Source of the DNA: Arthrobacter sp. Hiyo4
GTDB taxonomy: Bacteria > Actinomycetota > Actinomycetes > Actinomycetales > Micrococcaceae
Assembly (NCBI GenBank): GCA_002370555.1
Contig: AP014718.1
Location: forward strand, 806,001 to 870,000
Reading direction: 5' to 3'
DNA: 64,000 bases
Part shown: positions 46,855 through 55,898 of the stretch, piece by piece
Layout of the letters: every line of letters begins with the position of its first letter
Position numbering within the stretch: position 1 is the first letter of the stretch
The notes under the pieces: model-generated
Seen by the model: the letters and a program-made list of their open reading frames with translations, nothing else
Told to the model about the DNA's origin: nothing
Database searches by the model: none
Position numbers and translations under genes: made by a program

Positions 46855-48623
46855 CTGACTTGGCTCACGGATCGTGATCTTGCGGGGCGGCAGGTCGCTG
46901 AACTGCGATGATGTCCGCTGGCGGGTGATTTTTCACGCACTAATGGGATTTGTTCTAGCGTCACCGTGTGGCATTCATCAGGAGGGTGCGGACGGCCTCG
47001 GGCGCGACCGGGGTGCAGATCGCCGAGTATGTGCGGGGGCGTCAGCGCATCGTTGAGCACGTCGGGTCGGCGCATACCGAAGCCGAACTCGGCGTGCTGC
47101 TTCAGCGCGCGCGTGAGCTGCTGGAAAACCCTGCCCAAGGCGTCCTCGAGCTTGGTGTTGAGCCCACGCCTCCGGTGAAGGGCCTGGTCGCCGCTGCCGG
47201 TGCTCCGGGTCTGTTCGACCTCCCCGGCACACCAGCACCATCTGGGCGCGACGGCCCGGGGCGCGTGCTGGGAACAGACTTGCGGGTCCTGTTCGGTGCG
47301 TTGGCCGAGGTTTTCACGGGCTTGGGGTTCGATGGCCTCGGTGACGAGGTCTTCCGGGACCTGGTGATCGCCCGGGTCGTGGTGGAACCTACCTCATTGC
47401 TGGACGCCGGCAGAGTCCTGCGGGACTTCGGCCAAAGCCCTGCCAGCTACGCGACGATGAAACGCACCCTCGCCCGCGCCGCTACAGGCAAGTACCGCGA
47501 CCGGATCGCGACCTCTGCCACTTCGAGCACGCCAGCACCGACGGGGATGTTTCCTTGGTCCTCTACGACGTCACCACCTTGTACTTCGAGGCGGAGAAGG
47601 AAGACGAGCTGCGCAAGGTCGGGTACTCCAAGGAACGCCGCGTCGACCCCCAGATTGTCGTCGGCCTGCTCGTTGACCGTGGCGGGTTCCCGCTGGAGAT
47701 CGGCTGCTTTGAAGGGAACAAGGCCGAGACAGCAACCATCATCCCGATCATCAAGCAGTTCCAGGCCCGCCACGGCCTGGCCGACATGGTCGTCGTCGCC
47801 GATGCGGGCATGCTCTCCGCGGGAAACCTGCGCGAGTTGGACGAGGCGAATCTTCGGTTCATCGTCGGATCCCGGATGACGAAGGCCCGAACGATCTGGC
47901 CTCGCATTTCCGGTGGCACGGCGACGCGTTCACCGACGGGCAGCTGATCGACACCATCACCCCCAGGACAGGCCACAAGAACGAGAACAACCCAGACCTG
48001 CGCGCCGAACCCGTCTGGGACCCCGCGGCCCACCCCGGTTCATGGCGTGCCGTTTGGGCTTACTCCCGCAAGAGGGCCGTCCATGACAACACAACGCTCA
48101 CAGCCCAGGAGAACCGGGCCCGGACGTCATCGAAGGACAGAAAGCGGCCCGGACCCCACGCTTCGTTAAGAGCGCCGGCGGGAAACCGAGCCTGGACGAA
48201 GCCTCCCTGGCACGCGCGCGGCAACTGACCGGGCTGAAAGGCTACGTGACGAACATTCCCGCGAACCTTATGGCCGCAACGGAAATCATCGGGTCCTACC
48301 ACGACCTATGGCACGTCGAGCAGTCTTTCCGAATGAGCAAAACGGACCTGCGGGCCAGACCCATGTTCCACCGGACCCGCGACGCGATCGAGGCACACCT
48401 GACCATCGTGTTGACAGCGCTTGCCATCTCCACGACTATCCAGAACAGGACAGGACTCGCGGTGCGTAACGTCATCCGACAACTCCGGCCTTTGCGCTCA
48501 GCGACCATCGCCATCAACGGCACCAACCAGACATTCGACCCCAACATCGCCGCCGAGCAGCAGGCCATTCTCGATGCCATCCGCAGCCCGAAACTCACGC
48601 ACTAACCAAATGAGCCAAGTCAG
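46855..48623 (+). mobile_element. IS1634/IS1549-type insertion sequence, 1769 bp
   Basis: The ends are perfect 13-bp inverted repeats, CTGACTTGGCTCA (46855-46867) and TGAGCCAAGTCAG (48611-48623). Between them lies one transposase gene with about 110 bases of leader and five bases from its stop to the right repeat. Both outer flanks carry the same ~102-bp sequence. IS1634-family elements, including IS1549, are known for very long target duplications, so this is consistent with simple transposition into an already partial ThDP-enzyme gene. Confidence 0.88.
46968..48605 (+). CDS. IS1634-family DDE transposase (three frameshifts)
   Basis: This transposase is about 545 residues. GTG at 46968 gives M-A-F-I-R-R-V-R-T. 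The N-terminal region contains 'LGFDGLGDEVFRDLVIARVV' and 'EPTSLLDAGRVLRDFGQSP'. The catalytic core includes 'LVLYDVTTLYFEAEKEDELR' (first Asp), 'DMVVVADAGMLSAGNLREL' (second Asp) and 'SYHDLWHVEQSFRMSKTDLR' (the E of the Y/W-x-V-E-x-x-F signature). Breaks lie near 47513, 47885 and 48123, each cured by one G or C. The end is 'QQAILDAIRSPKLTH'. It would be active only if those breaks are artefacts. Confidence 0.87.
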
Positions 48624-48624
48624 G

Positions 48625-48726
48625 TGGCCGCGGTATTCCTCACCACGAGGGCGAGCGTCATCGCGGTTCCGGCACTCACCGTTGCCAGCCGGTCGGTGAG
48701 TCGCGGGAGCCCGGGCCTACTCCGAC
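48625..48726 (+). repeat. right copy of ~102-bp direct repeat (target duplication)
   Basis: It is identical to 46752-46854 except for one C fewer, and starts one base after the right inverted repeat. Beyond it the decayed ThDP-enzyme frame continues for a few codons. Confidence 0.9.
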
Positions 48727-48784
48727 GAGGTGGCACCGCGGGAAAGCTGGTCTGCACGTTATGAGCCGATCCAGGATTACGGTG

Positions 48785-49974
48785 CTAGCGAGCGCCGCCA
48801 TATCGCAGAGTAGTCCACACCAAATGTAGCCGTTGGGCCACGACCGCGCTGCCAGGATCCTGCTTTCCCACGATCACGTGCACCTGGGGAAGGACCCATC
48901 CACCTAGTCCGATGTCCAGGTGGCGGTCATGGAGTATCCAATAATCAGCGTCAGTCATCCAACGAGCCTCGACACAGGCGAGGTTGTTAAGTAAGTGCAT
49001 TTCTGCCACTGAGATAGATCTGTCATTTACCGCTTGGCCGCCGAGCAATCTGATGTTGCAGGTCGTCCGTTCTGTAACTTTTTTTAGAAAAGCCCTCAAA
49101 GTCTGGATGTCCCGGTACATGTATCGGTCTGACCAGATCACCTCGTGCGCACCTGCAACGAGTTGCGAAAATTTGGCTATGCAAGCCTCCCAGTCACCGG
49201 GCCACTTTGGATCAGTAGCTGAAGTCGCGGTTAACGCAGGCCTAAGGCGCTCGTGCAATATTGTCGTTCCCTTTTCAGTCAGGAGTCCGTAGGCCGCACA
49301 TCGCGCAGCGAAGGAGTCGCTCTCACGGTTCATATAGCCTCTGGCTATTGCCGCCGAGGCTGCCTTTTGGACATCGTCGATATATGACAGATCCTGCTCG
49401 AAACGGTCAGCTATTGCTATTGGATCGAAGCTCCCGGAGTTCGTCGCCCGTTCTGCGAGCAATGCTGATTCTCCAAACCATTCGTGAATGGTGTTCTGTT
49501 CGTCGGCTTCGATATCCTCAAGCTGCAGTCGAGGCGGGTCCAGGGGCGTTACCCTTGACATCAGCGGACTTCCTGCACCCGTTCTGGTCAATTCCGTGCC
49601 GCACCGGGCAGTAAATATGGAGCCCACATCTTGAGCATAGGCTCCGTCGATTAAACGACTGGTCAGCCACGATTGTAGACGCGCGCCTTTGGGTCCTACG
49701 ATGGCGCGGTCGTAGGAATCGAAAATGAGTTGGGCTGACCCATGCTTTTCAATCGCAGCCAAAAGCGGAACCTCAATACGCGCTCGCTGGTCCTCTTGAC
49801 TCAGGGCGCTGAAATCAGCTCCGTCAATTAACACAGCAGAACCACCAAGCTCGGCACCCAGTCGGCCCATCAGATGCGATTTACCAACCCGCGGAGAAAG
49901 CCGAAGTAGAAGCCTTTGGCCCCAAGCAATTGGTAGGCCGTTTCCTCGATCCAGGTCCGGACGATCCTGCGCAT
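48785..49974 (-). CDS. P-loop ATPase with MIT_C-like C-terminus, defence operon (one frameshift)
   Basis: Start at ATG 49974 gives MRRIVRTWIEETAYQLLG, then with one G restored near 49921 'GQRLLLRLSPRVGKSHLMGR', a Walker A (GKS), and 'SAQLIFDSYDRAIVGPKGAR' as a probable Walker B. The length is about 396 residues. The C-terminal 150 residues contain 'EVIWSDRYMYRDIQTLRAFL' and 'DYWILHDRHLDIGLGGWVLP', which resemble the phospholipase-D-like MIT_C domain (HDR…GW). It starts eight bases after the stop of the upstream ATPase, so it is the last gene of the operon. The role in defence is inferred. Confidence 0.6.
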
Positions 49975-49981
49975 CGCCGAC

Positions 49982-51561
49982 CTACCGATCTAGAGATTCG
50001 ATGGCTGCCGTGATGCGGGCAGTGAGATCCGGGTAACAGAGGCCGTAGGCAATGCAGTGCACCATGGCATTCGGGTTGTCCCGGAGAAGCAATGCCGCCA
50101 AGTCTCGTTCATCTGAGTCATGGGAGAAGTGCAGCCGCAAAAGGGCCGATTCGTCAGGAAACCATTCAGTGAAGGATTCGAGAACATCCGCAGCCTGATA
50201 GTGAGGACCTCCGTAGATCCTAGACGTCATCGCCTTTTCTAGCACTTCTGTAGTGATGTGGAAGGGCAGATCGTCGGGTTTGCGCTCGCTCGCCGCGATT
50301 GAGCATGCCTTTCTAGTGAGAAGTGGATGGCCACCGTATCGGGCGTAGAGTGCATCAATCTCGTGGTGACCACGGATACGTACGCCCATCCGCTTACCGA
50401 GGGAACGCACCATTTCTGCTATCTCATCCCGGGTCATCGGTGCCAGCCATACTAGGCGCACGAGCTTGTAGAGGAGATTGTCCTTGCCATCGACAAGAGG
50501 TCTTTCAAACAAAGCCGGATCCACGCCTGCGCATAACAGCGCGAAGTGTTCTTGCTCTTGGATCACGCTTCGAAGCTGGACGAGCGAACGGAAGAGTGAC
50601 TGGGCCTCATCAGCGTCAAGATTCGACCGGGACGGAAATGCCTGGTCAATCTCATCAACGATGAGGACTGCGGGCGTCTCTACGTATTCGAGGAGGACTC
50701 GGAGATCCTGGATCCATGACGTTGCGGAATCGACGAGATCGGTGCGGCGTGTGCCTTGTCGAGTCAAGGAACGAAGACGCGGCTGGACGTTCTCTTTGCC
50801 CGGTAGGCTGCGAACTTGCTCCCACAGACCCTCGAGGACAGTGGAGCGAAATTGCTCGGCGGTTATGATCTCACTCACGTCGACCCGAACCGTCACATTG
50901 CGCTCGTCGTTGCTCCGGAGAGTGTCGAGAGCGTTTAGAAGCGATGTCTTTCCGGCCTTGCGGAGGCCAAATACTCCGACGGAAACGGCCCGCTTCAGGT
51001 CATTCGCAATAGTCTCAATCTCGGCTTGTCGACCATAGAACCCGCTGGGTTCTCTCACGGGAATCGCTACGTCGAAGTGGTCAACGGTCGCCACAGACTG
51101 TGCAATGAGCGTGTGCAACAGCGGTGAATCCCCTGCGCCAATCTCGTCCAGATTAACGGCAATTATTGCCATCTCGCCGGCGCGACGCCGCACAATATTT
51201 CGCGCATTGCTGTCCCGACTGATGAGAATTGCCAGGTCGGGCTCAACTCGCATGTCTCTCCGAACCCGGTCCTGGATCACCGACAGTGCGCGGGGATGCA
51301 CTTGTGGAAACTCCGTGTAGAGCACCTGTATCTCACGATTCAGGCCAAAAATCTTCTCTTGATGTTCGGGGAGCGTGACGTTGATCCACCATTGAGAAAC
51401 TAACGTGTCTTGCTGAATCCTCCATACCCCAGCGTCGCTGCGCCGAAGAAACTGAAGGAATTCGTCAGCACCAGCATTCGACCGCCGAAACCGGTCTTTG
51501 TGTTTCTCAAGTGCTTGCTGATTGGGCGTGCTGCCCGGACGACCGCTAGGGGTTCATTCAT
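49982..51561 (-). CDS. AAA/STAND-like ATPase, defence operon (one frameshift)
   Basis: About 526 residues. ATG 51561 reads M-N-E-P and, with one C restored at 51549-51552, continues 'SGRPGSTPNQQALEKHKDRF' into the long open frame. The N-terminal region (residues 1-170, e.g. 'PDLAILISRDSNARNIVRRR') is unassigned. Next: 'FYGRQAEIETIANDLKRA', Walker A 'SVGVFGLRKAGKTSLLNAL', Walker B 'TPAVLIVDEIDQAFPSRSN', and a sensor-like 'FALLCAGVDPALFERPLVDG'. The C-terminus looks helical. The GxRxxGKTSL type is common in bacterial conflict systems. It is followed after seven bases by a second ATPase. Confidence 0.7.
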
Positions 51562-51893
51562 GGCTTGAGTCTAATCGGGCAGTCTCACCGAACTTAATCT
51601 GAAACAGCTCCGCCTCGCTAAATCCGAGATCGACCGAAGTCTATCTGTCTCCGATACCGCAGTGTGGGAAAGTAGTCTGCAATTGTGCTTGAGTACACCC
51701 CCCACTGGTCCGGCAATCTGCAATCGAGTTCGCCCTTCCTCATAGACAGTCTTTGTCAGGGCCATTCGGTCGATTGTTGTGTCCCTTTTGAGGGGTGTGG
51801 CGTCGTGGGAGGTGCCGAAGTGGGGCGTTCGGTCTTTTCCGAGGCCCGTTTGTGGCTCTTCGAGCGCACGGTCAGTTCTGAAAATGATGGGCG
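51562..51893 (-). other. gap between Mrr-type gene and ATPase genes
   Basis: About 330 bases. A 108-codon frame (51571-51897) starts with GTG overlapping the Mrr stop (GTGA) and reads 'TPIIFRTDRALEEPQTGLGK' and 'LLSHTAVSETDRLRSISDLA', with no recognised domain. It may be a small coupled gene or untranslated sequence holding an internal promoter. Confidence 0.35.
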
Positions 51894-52349
51894 TCACACT
51901 GATGGCACCGAGATCGGATTACTCGCAAGGCCTCGAGCGTTAGCAAACTCCGGCATCAACTCGGCAACGAGTTCTTCCAGCCGTGACCCATCTACTAGTT
52001 CAGTGCCCGTTCGAAGTGCCTCATCCTTTGCGTCGGGCGTATACCCAGATGTAGTGATAACCAATCTACGTCCAGCACCTCTCGTGACAGCGAAACTGTG
52101 TAGCCGCTGTACGGGTGCGGCGCTGACATTGCCGAGGTACCGCTTGCACTGAACGACAATACTTACGCCGTCGGGGTCGGTGGCTGATATGTCTACTCCT
52201 CGATCGCCTGAACCCCCCTGCACAGCAACATCTGTAAAGCCCTGCCTTCGTAATAATTCTGCTGCAAAGTGTTCGAATTGAGACGGGTCGAGCTCCATGA
52301 CCTGGGAGATTCCGGCCGGAAGTCGCGGGGTCGCGCGTCGAGCAAACAC
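51894..52349 (-). CDS. Mrr-type restriction endonuclease domain
   Basis: The PD-(D/E)XK endonuclease fold of the Mrr_cat family is evident. It shows 'LDPSQFEHFAAELLRRQGF', 'VAVQGGSGDRGVDISATDPD' (catalytic Asp in GDxGVD) and 'SIVVQCKRYLGNVSAAPVQR' (QxK, the ExK variant), then 'RRLVITTSGYTPDAKDEALR' and 'LVDGSRLEELVAELM'. If separate, the start would be ATG 52298. However, the frame is open upstream, and adding one G at 52349-52351 joins it seamlessly to the methyltransferase, so this is probably its C-terminal nuclease domain. The substrate would be modified or unmodified DNA. Confidence 0.78.
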   Translation of the reverse strand: MFARRATPRLPAGISQVMELDPSQFEHFAAELLRRQGFTDVAVQGGSGDRGVDISATDPDGVSIVVQCKRYLGNVSAAPVQRLHSFAVTRGAGRRLVITTSGYTPDAKDEALRTGTELVDGSRLEELVAELMPEFANARGLASNPISVPSV

Positions 52350-54286
52350 CCTGCCGTCCCGGACACAGTGGCGTAAGGCGCAAGGATCTTCCGCATATCA
52401 ACACCTTGAACTTCGTTTATGAGCATGCGTGTTCCATTCTCAACGTACGCAGCGAGCCGAAGGAGGAACATGTCGTAAGTGAAAGTAGCCCCCGCCAACG
52501 TCAGTTCCCGCACGACGGTCGGAACATATGCGAACAGACGCTCCGCCGCAGGAACATCAAAGAGCTGACCCGCGAATGGCGTCTGGGACCGAATCAGAAA
52601 TCTACCGGCTTGCACTTCGCGCGTATAGCGTGTGAATAGCTCAGCGACTATGTGTTCGTTGGCGGGAAGGTTGATCTCGGGCGCACCTTCAGTGTTCAAC
52701 TGGCGGCTAAATTCCCGTCGCCATTGGGACTCCGAAAAGGGCATCGCGGTGGTCTCTTGTAGCGAGGCGGCCGTTTTAAACGCCAAATGGTCTAGGTCAA
52801 TGTCCCGAACAAAGCGTCTGCGAAGGGCTTGGGGTAACTTGAGGAAAACAAACACCATGTCCGCTGAGAAAACGAATGAGGCGCTTTGCTGAATACGCAT
52901 TGAGGGGTCAGGACTTGACACATCGACGGACAGTAAAGGCTCAAAGCCAGCGATCCTAGCCTCTAACTTAAGGCGATTCAGATTCTCCAACCAGCGGCGG
53001 GCCGGTATCGGCCGGAAGTACATGGCGAGATATCCGAGGTCGCGCGTTGCCTTAGCCGCTGATGCAAAGAAATCAGCCATGTCGAGCCACCACCGATCTT
53101 CGTCGTGGCTGGCCGACCTGGACGGAGCGTCGGTAACCACTACTTCATTCTCGAGCCGGTCATCGTCGCTGCTGAGGGTATAGCCAAGCCAAGGGTGATA
53201 AAGCTGTGCCTTTTCGAAGTAGGCATTACCATCGCTCCAAGGTGGGTCGGTCAATACGAGCTGCGCGGATCCGGGTTCCAATCGCGACATGAAGCCTCTG
53301 AAGTCGTCGCACGCGATCGGAGGCTGGTTGGATGACGATGAAAAACTGTATTCGTGCAGTCGCCGACCTCTACGGTCGATCGATTCCACAAATCTTGACA
53401 ACAGGTTCACTTCACGGAGCTGCACCTGGGGTACGTGCATATCTTGGCTTTTACTACGGTAGTCCTTGTACTTCGCCTGCGGAATTATGGCCAAGAAGGC
53501 ATCCTGCATGAAAAGGCGAGTGTTTTCGCTTCCATCCAGACGAGAGATCGCATCCCAGATCTCAGCCATCGCCAGCTTAGAGCGGTGTGGAAACAATTTG
53601 CCATAGATGGTCCAGTCATCCGACAAGTTGATACGAGAGTTCTTAATTAATTGTGTGTCAAACAGGTCCCGATAACGCTGAGGTAGCTCCACCGAATTAA
53701 TCTCATCAATGTGATTCTGATCGGTAGCATCGAAAGTCTTCTCGGTTTCACCGCATCTCGGACACTTGCTCCCTTGACGATATGTGACGGTTTCGCCAGC
53801 CGGCCCAAGGCGTACATGCGGTGTTACATGGGTGTAGCGCAAGGGGACGCGATCAAAAAACTGTGAATCAATCACGTGCTCATGGCCGCACGTACATGTG
53901 GTCCGATAGAGGTAATTCATTTTTGGATTGAGTGCACTAATCAATTCATTCCGCGCAATGGCGATCTCTTCGCGTTCAGGCAGCCGCCAAGGTGCTGTGC
54001 TCATGCGGTGCGTATATGGCTCCCACTCATTCGAGGAAATTCGACGGTTAAGACCAGCCGCTGCGTAAGTGAAGATTCCGGAGCCAGAGAAAGGATCGAC
54101 AACTAAGTCGTCTCTGCTACTGAGGGATTTGATGACTACGTCCGCTTTTCGGATGTCCTTACGTCCGACAAAGGGGAATAGCTGGTCGGACTGGGTATTC
54201 CCAGTTATGGTCGCAATTGATTCCACGAACCCCGCGACCGTGTCGCGGACTCTTTCCTTCGTTGTATCATCCAAAAGCCAATACAA
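52193..54286 (-). CDS. DNA methyltransferase with zinc ribbon, probably fused to Mrr
   Basis: The frame is 697 residues. SAM motif I is at residues 61-70 (LVVDPFSGSG) and the catalytic motif is 'AQLVLTDPPWSDGNAYFEKA' (DPPW, residues 347-350), so it is an amino-N6 or N4 methyltransferase with a large target-recognition insert. The insert holds a zinc ribbon (C131, C133, C175, C178). The start appears to be TTG 54286, overlapping the preceding gene by 20 bases. After 'MRKILAPYATVSGTAG' the last 50 residues look out of frame; restoring one G leads into the Mrr domain. The complete protein would be about 797 residues. Confidence 0.75.
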   Translation of the reverse strand: MYWLLDDTTKERVRDTVAGFVESIATITGNTQSDQLFPFVGRKDIRKADVVIKSLSSRDDLVVDPFSGSGIFTYAAAGLNRRISSNEWEPYTHRMSTAPWRLPEREEIAIARNELISALNPKMNYLYRTTCTCGHEHVIDSQFFDRVPLRYTHVTPHVRLGPAGETVTYRQGSKCPRCGETEKTFDATDQNHIDEINSVELPQRYRDLFDTQLIKNSRINLSDDWTIYGKLFPHRSKLAMAEIWDAISRLDGSENTRLFMQDAFLAIIPQAKYKDYRSKSQDMHVPQVQLREVNLLSRFVESIDRRGRRLHEYSFSSSSNQPPIACDDFRGFMSRLEPGSAQLVLTDPPWSDGNAYFEKAQLYHPWLGYTLSSDDDRLENEVVVTDAPSRSASHDEDRWWLDMADFFASAAKATRDLGYLAMYFRPIPARRWLENLNRLKLEARIAGFEPLLSVDVSSPDPSMRIQQSASFVFSADMVFVFLKLPQALRRRFVRDIDLDHLAFKTAASLQETTAMPFSESQWRREFSRQLNTEGAPEINLPANEHIVAELFTRYTREVQAGRFLIRSQTPFAGQLFDVPAAERLFAYVPTVVRELTLAGATFTYDMFLLRLAAYVENGTRMLINEVQGVDMRKILAPYATVSGTAGCLLDARPRDFRPESPRSWSSTRLNSNTLQQNYYEGRALQMLLCRGVQAIEE

Positions 54287-55898
54287 AACTATTCCCCATC
54301 GCAGCTAGAGCGCGCTTCACTGTTCCATACTGATCCGCGAGCTTCGAAATATTGCCAGATCTGAGAGCCGACAATATAAGGACAGCGTAGCGGTCAAAGT
54401 AGGAACCGTGGTTACCATCGGACTCATTTCCATCATCGAGTATCTGAGGCTCGCGGCTTCGGAAGGTATCGGATGGACCGCTGGCCGTTGTGAAAACACA
54501 CAACAGATCGCCATCAAGTGTGGCATTCGGTGAGGTGACAGTTTTCAGTGACCGGCGCTGCTTGGGAATCGGAATAACGTCGAGCAATACCATGCCTGCT
54601 TCAATCGCAGCGTCGTGGATCGCCTCCCAACACCGCAGATCCTGATCTTGATAAAACCAAGCCAGAAAACCGCCTGTCTCTAACAGGCTGGCATTCGCAG
54701 CGAAAGCACTCTTCAAACGCTCCAGGTAATCGGAAGAGTCGGAACGGCGATGGGAAGCGTTAGACCGTACCAGCTCCTGGGAACTTACCTTGTCGTGGAC
54801 ATTAAGTCCGAGCACCCCATTCCACATCGCTGAGTACTCCAGGTAGGGCACCTGATCACCGTAAGGAGGGTCGGTCAGCACAAGGCGGGCTTGGCCTTCG
54901 TAGGACTCTGATGTCAGCAGTTGTGCCGCCACGGCCAAGATTTGATGACGCTGCCCGAAGTCGCTCGGCAATGCGGTGCTTTGCGACCAATCTACGAGCT
55001 GCACTACTTGCTTGTATCTCGCTTCTAGGACAATGATTGGATTGCGAGAAGTCAAATCTGTCTTCGGTCGCCAATATGGCCATTGGGAGCTGGCTTTCTT
55101 GTCCGACAATCTCAGCGACGGCAGAGACGCCGACAGGACCAGCTTAAGTGCTGCCGAGTGGTCCGCGCTCAGCGGTGATTTTTGTATCAATTCCACGAGG
55201 ACGTTAATGCTCGCCCGGTTTTCCTCTGTGAAGTATTGAGCGAGCGTAGCTCCACGAGGAATAGCAATCCGTGAGTTCTCTGGCAGCGTCAAGGACTCGA
55301 AGTCGACCGGATGCGCAACCATGTGGCCTAGGTTGTCCGCGACGCGAGGCAGTCGGCCTAGACTGAGAACATCAGAGTGGGCACGCCGACCAATCCACGA
55401 AAGACCCTTTGGTACTTTCGTCACTATTTCTGTCGGCTCGAGGCAAAATGCACCGTCTGTAAACTCTCCTGTTACTTGAAACCTCAAGCGTTCGACGTAA
55501 TTATCATCATCGAATGCATACCAGGGCAGCGTAATTTTTCGATGCTCATCGAGTAGGCGACGAATTTCTGGCAAAATAAGCTCGGAATTTTCGATTAGGT
55601 CAATGAGGCCGCTAACAAGATGTTGGGAAAGTATACTGATGTCGCTACCTACCACTCGACGACCGTTCTGAAGAGCGCCAAAAACAGTCGTGCCGGAGCC
55701 CATGAACGGATCGACGACGAGGTCGCCTGGAAGTGTCAAGTGATTAATGACCGTCTCTATCACGTTCATCGGCTTTCGAGCCCAGTATGGGTGAATAACG
55801 CCTATGGGCGTGTCGTGTATGGGCGCTATGTCTAAAAGCACACTTCGGAGCTCAGCCACTACTGCGTTTTTTTCAAGCAATTGCGCGCTAGCGGCCAT
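54267..55898 (-). CDS. DNA methyltransferase (amino-type, DPPY)
   Basis: This intact 543-residue protein starts MAASAQLLEKNAVVAELRSV. An N-terminal 'IGVIHPYWARKPMNVIETV' is followed by motif I at residues 61-70 (VVDPFMGSGTT) with 'NGRRVVGSDIS'. The catalytic motif 'LVLTDPPYGDQVPYLEYSAM' is at residues 340-360. The roughly 270 residues between them would hold target recognition. Order X-I-(TRD)-IV suggests the alpha-like class, methylating adenine N6 or cytosine N4. It overlaps the D12 gene by 11 bases and the next methyltransferase by 20, so these three genes are clearly one transcript. Confidence 0.85.
   Translation of the reverse strand: MAASAQLLEKNAVVAELRSVLLDIAPIHDTPIGVIHPYWARKPMNVIETVINHLTLPGDLVVDPFMGSGTTVFGALQNGRRVVGSDISILSQHLVSGLIDLIENSELILPEIRRLLDEHRKITLPWYAFDDDNYVERLRFQVTGEFTDGAFCLEPTEIVTKVPKGLSWIGRRAHSDVLSLGRLPRVADNLGHMVAHPVDFESLTLPENSRIAIPRGATLAQYFTEENRASINVLVELIQKSPLSADHSAALKLVLSASLPSLRLSDKKASSQWPYWRPKTDLTSRNPIIVLEARYKQVVQLVDWSQSTALPSDFGQRHQILAVAAQLLTSESYEGQARLVLTDPPYGDQVPYLEYSAMWNGVLGLNVHDKVSSQELVRSNASHRRSDSSDYLERLKSAFAANASLLETGGFLAWFYQDQDLRCWEAIHDAAIEAGMVLLDVIPIPKQRRSLKTVTSPNATLDGDLLCVFTTASGPSDTFRSREPQILDDGNESDGNHGSYFDRYAVLILSALRSGNISKLADQYGTVKRALAAMGNSFVLAFG

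Noticed and set aside
46752..48726. Composite transposon or two tandem gene copies flanking the insertion
   Set aside because: The repeats have no transposase or inverted ends of their own and abut the element almost exactly, which fits a long target duplication better.
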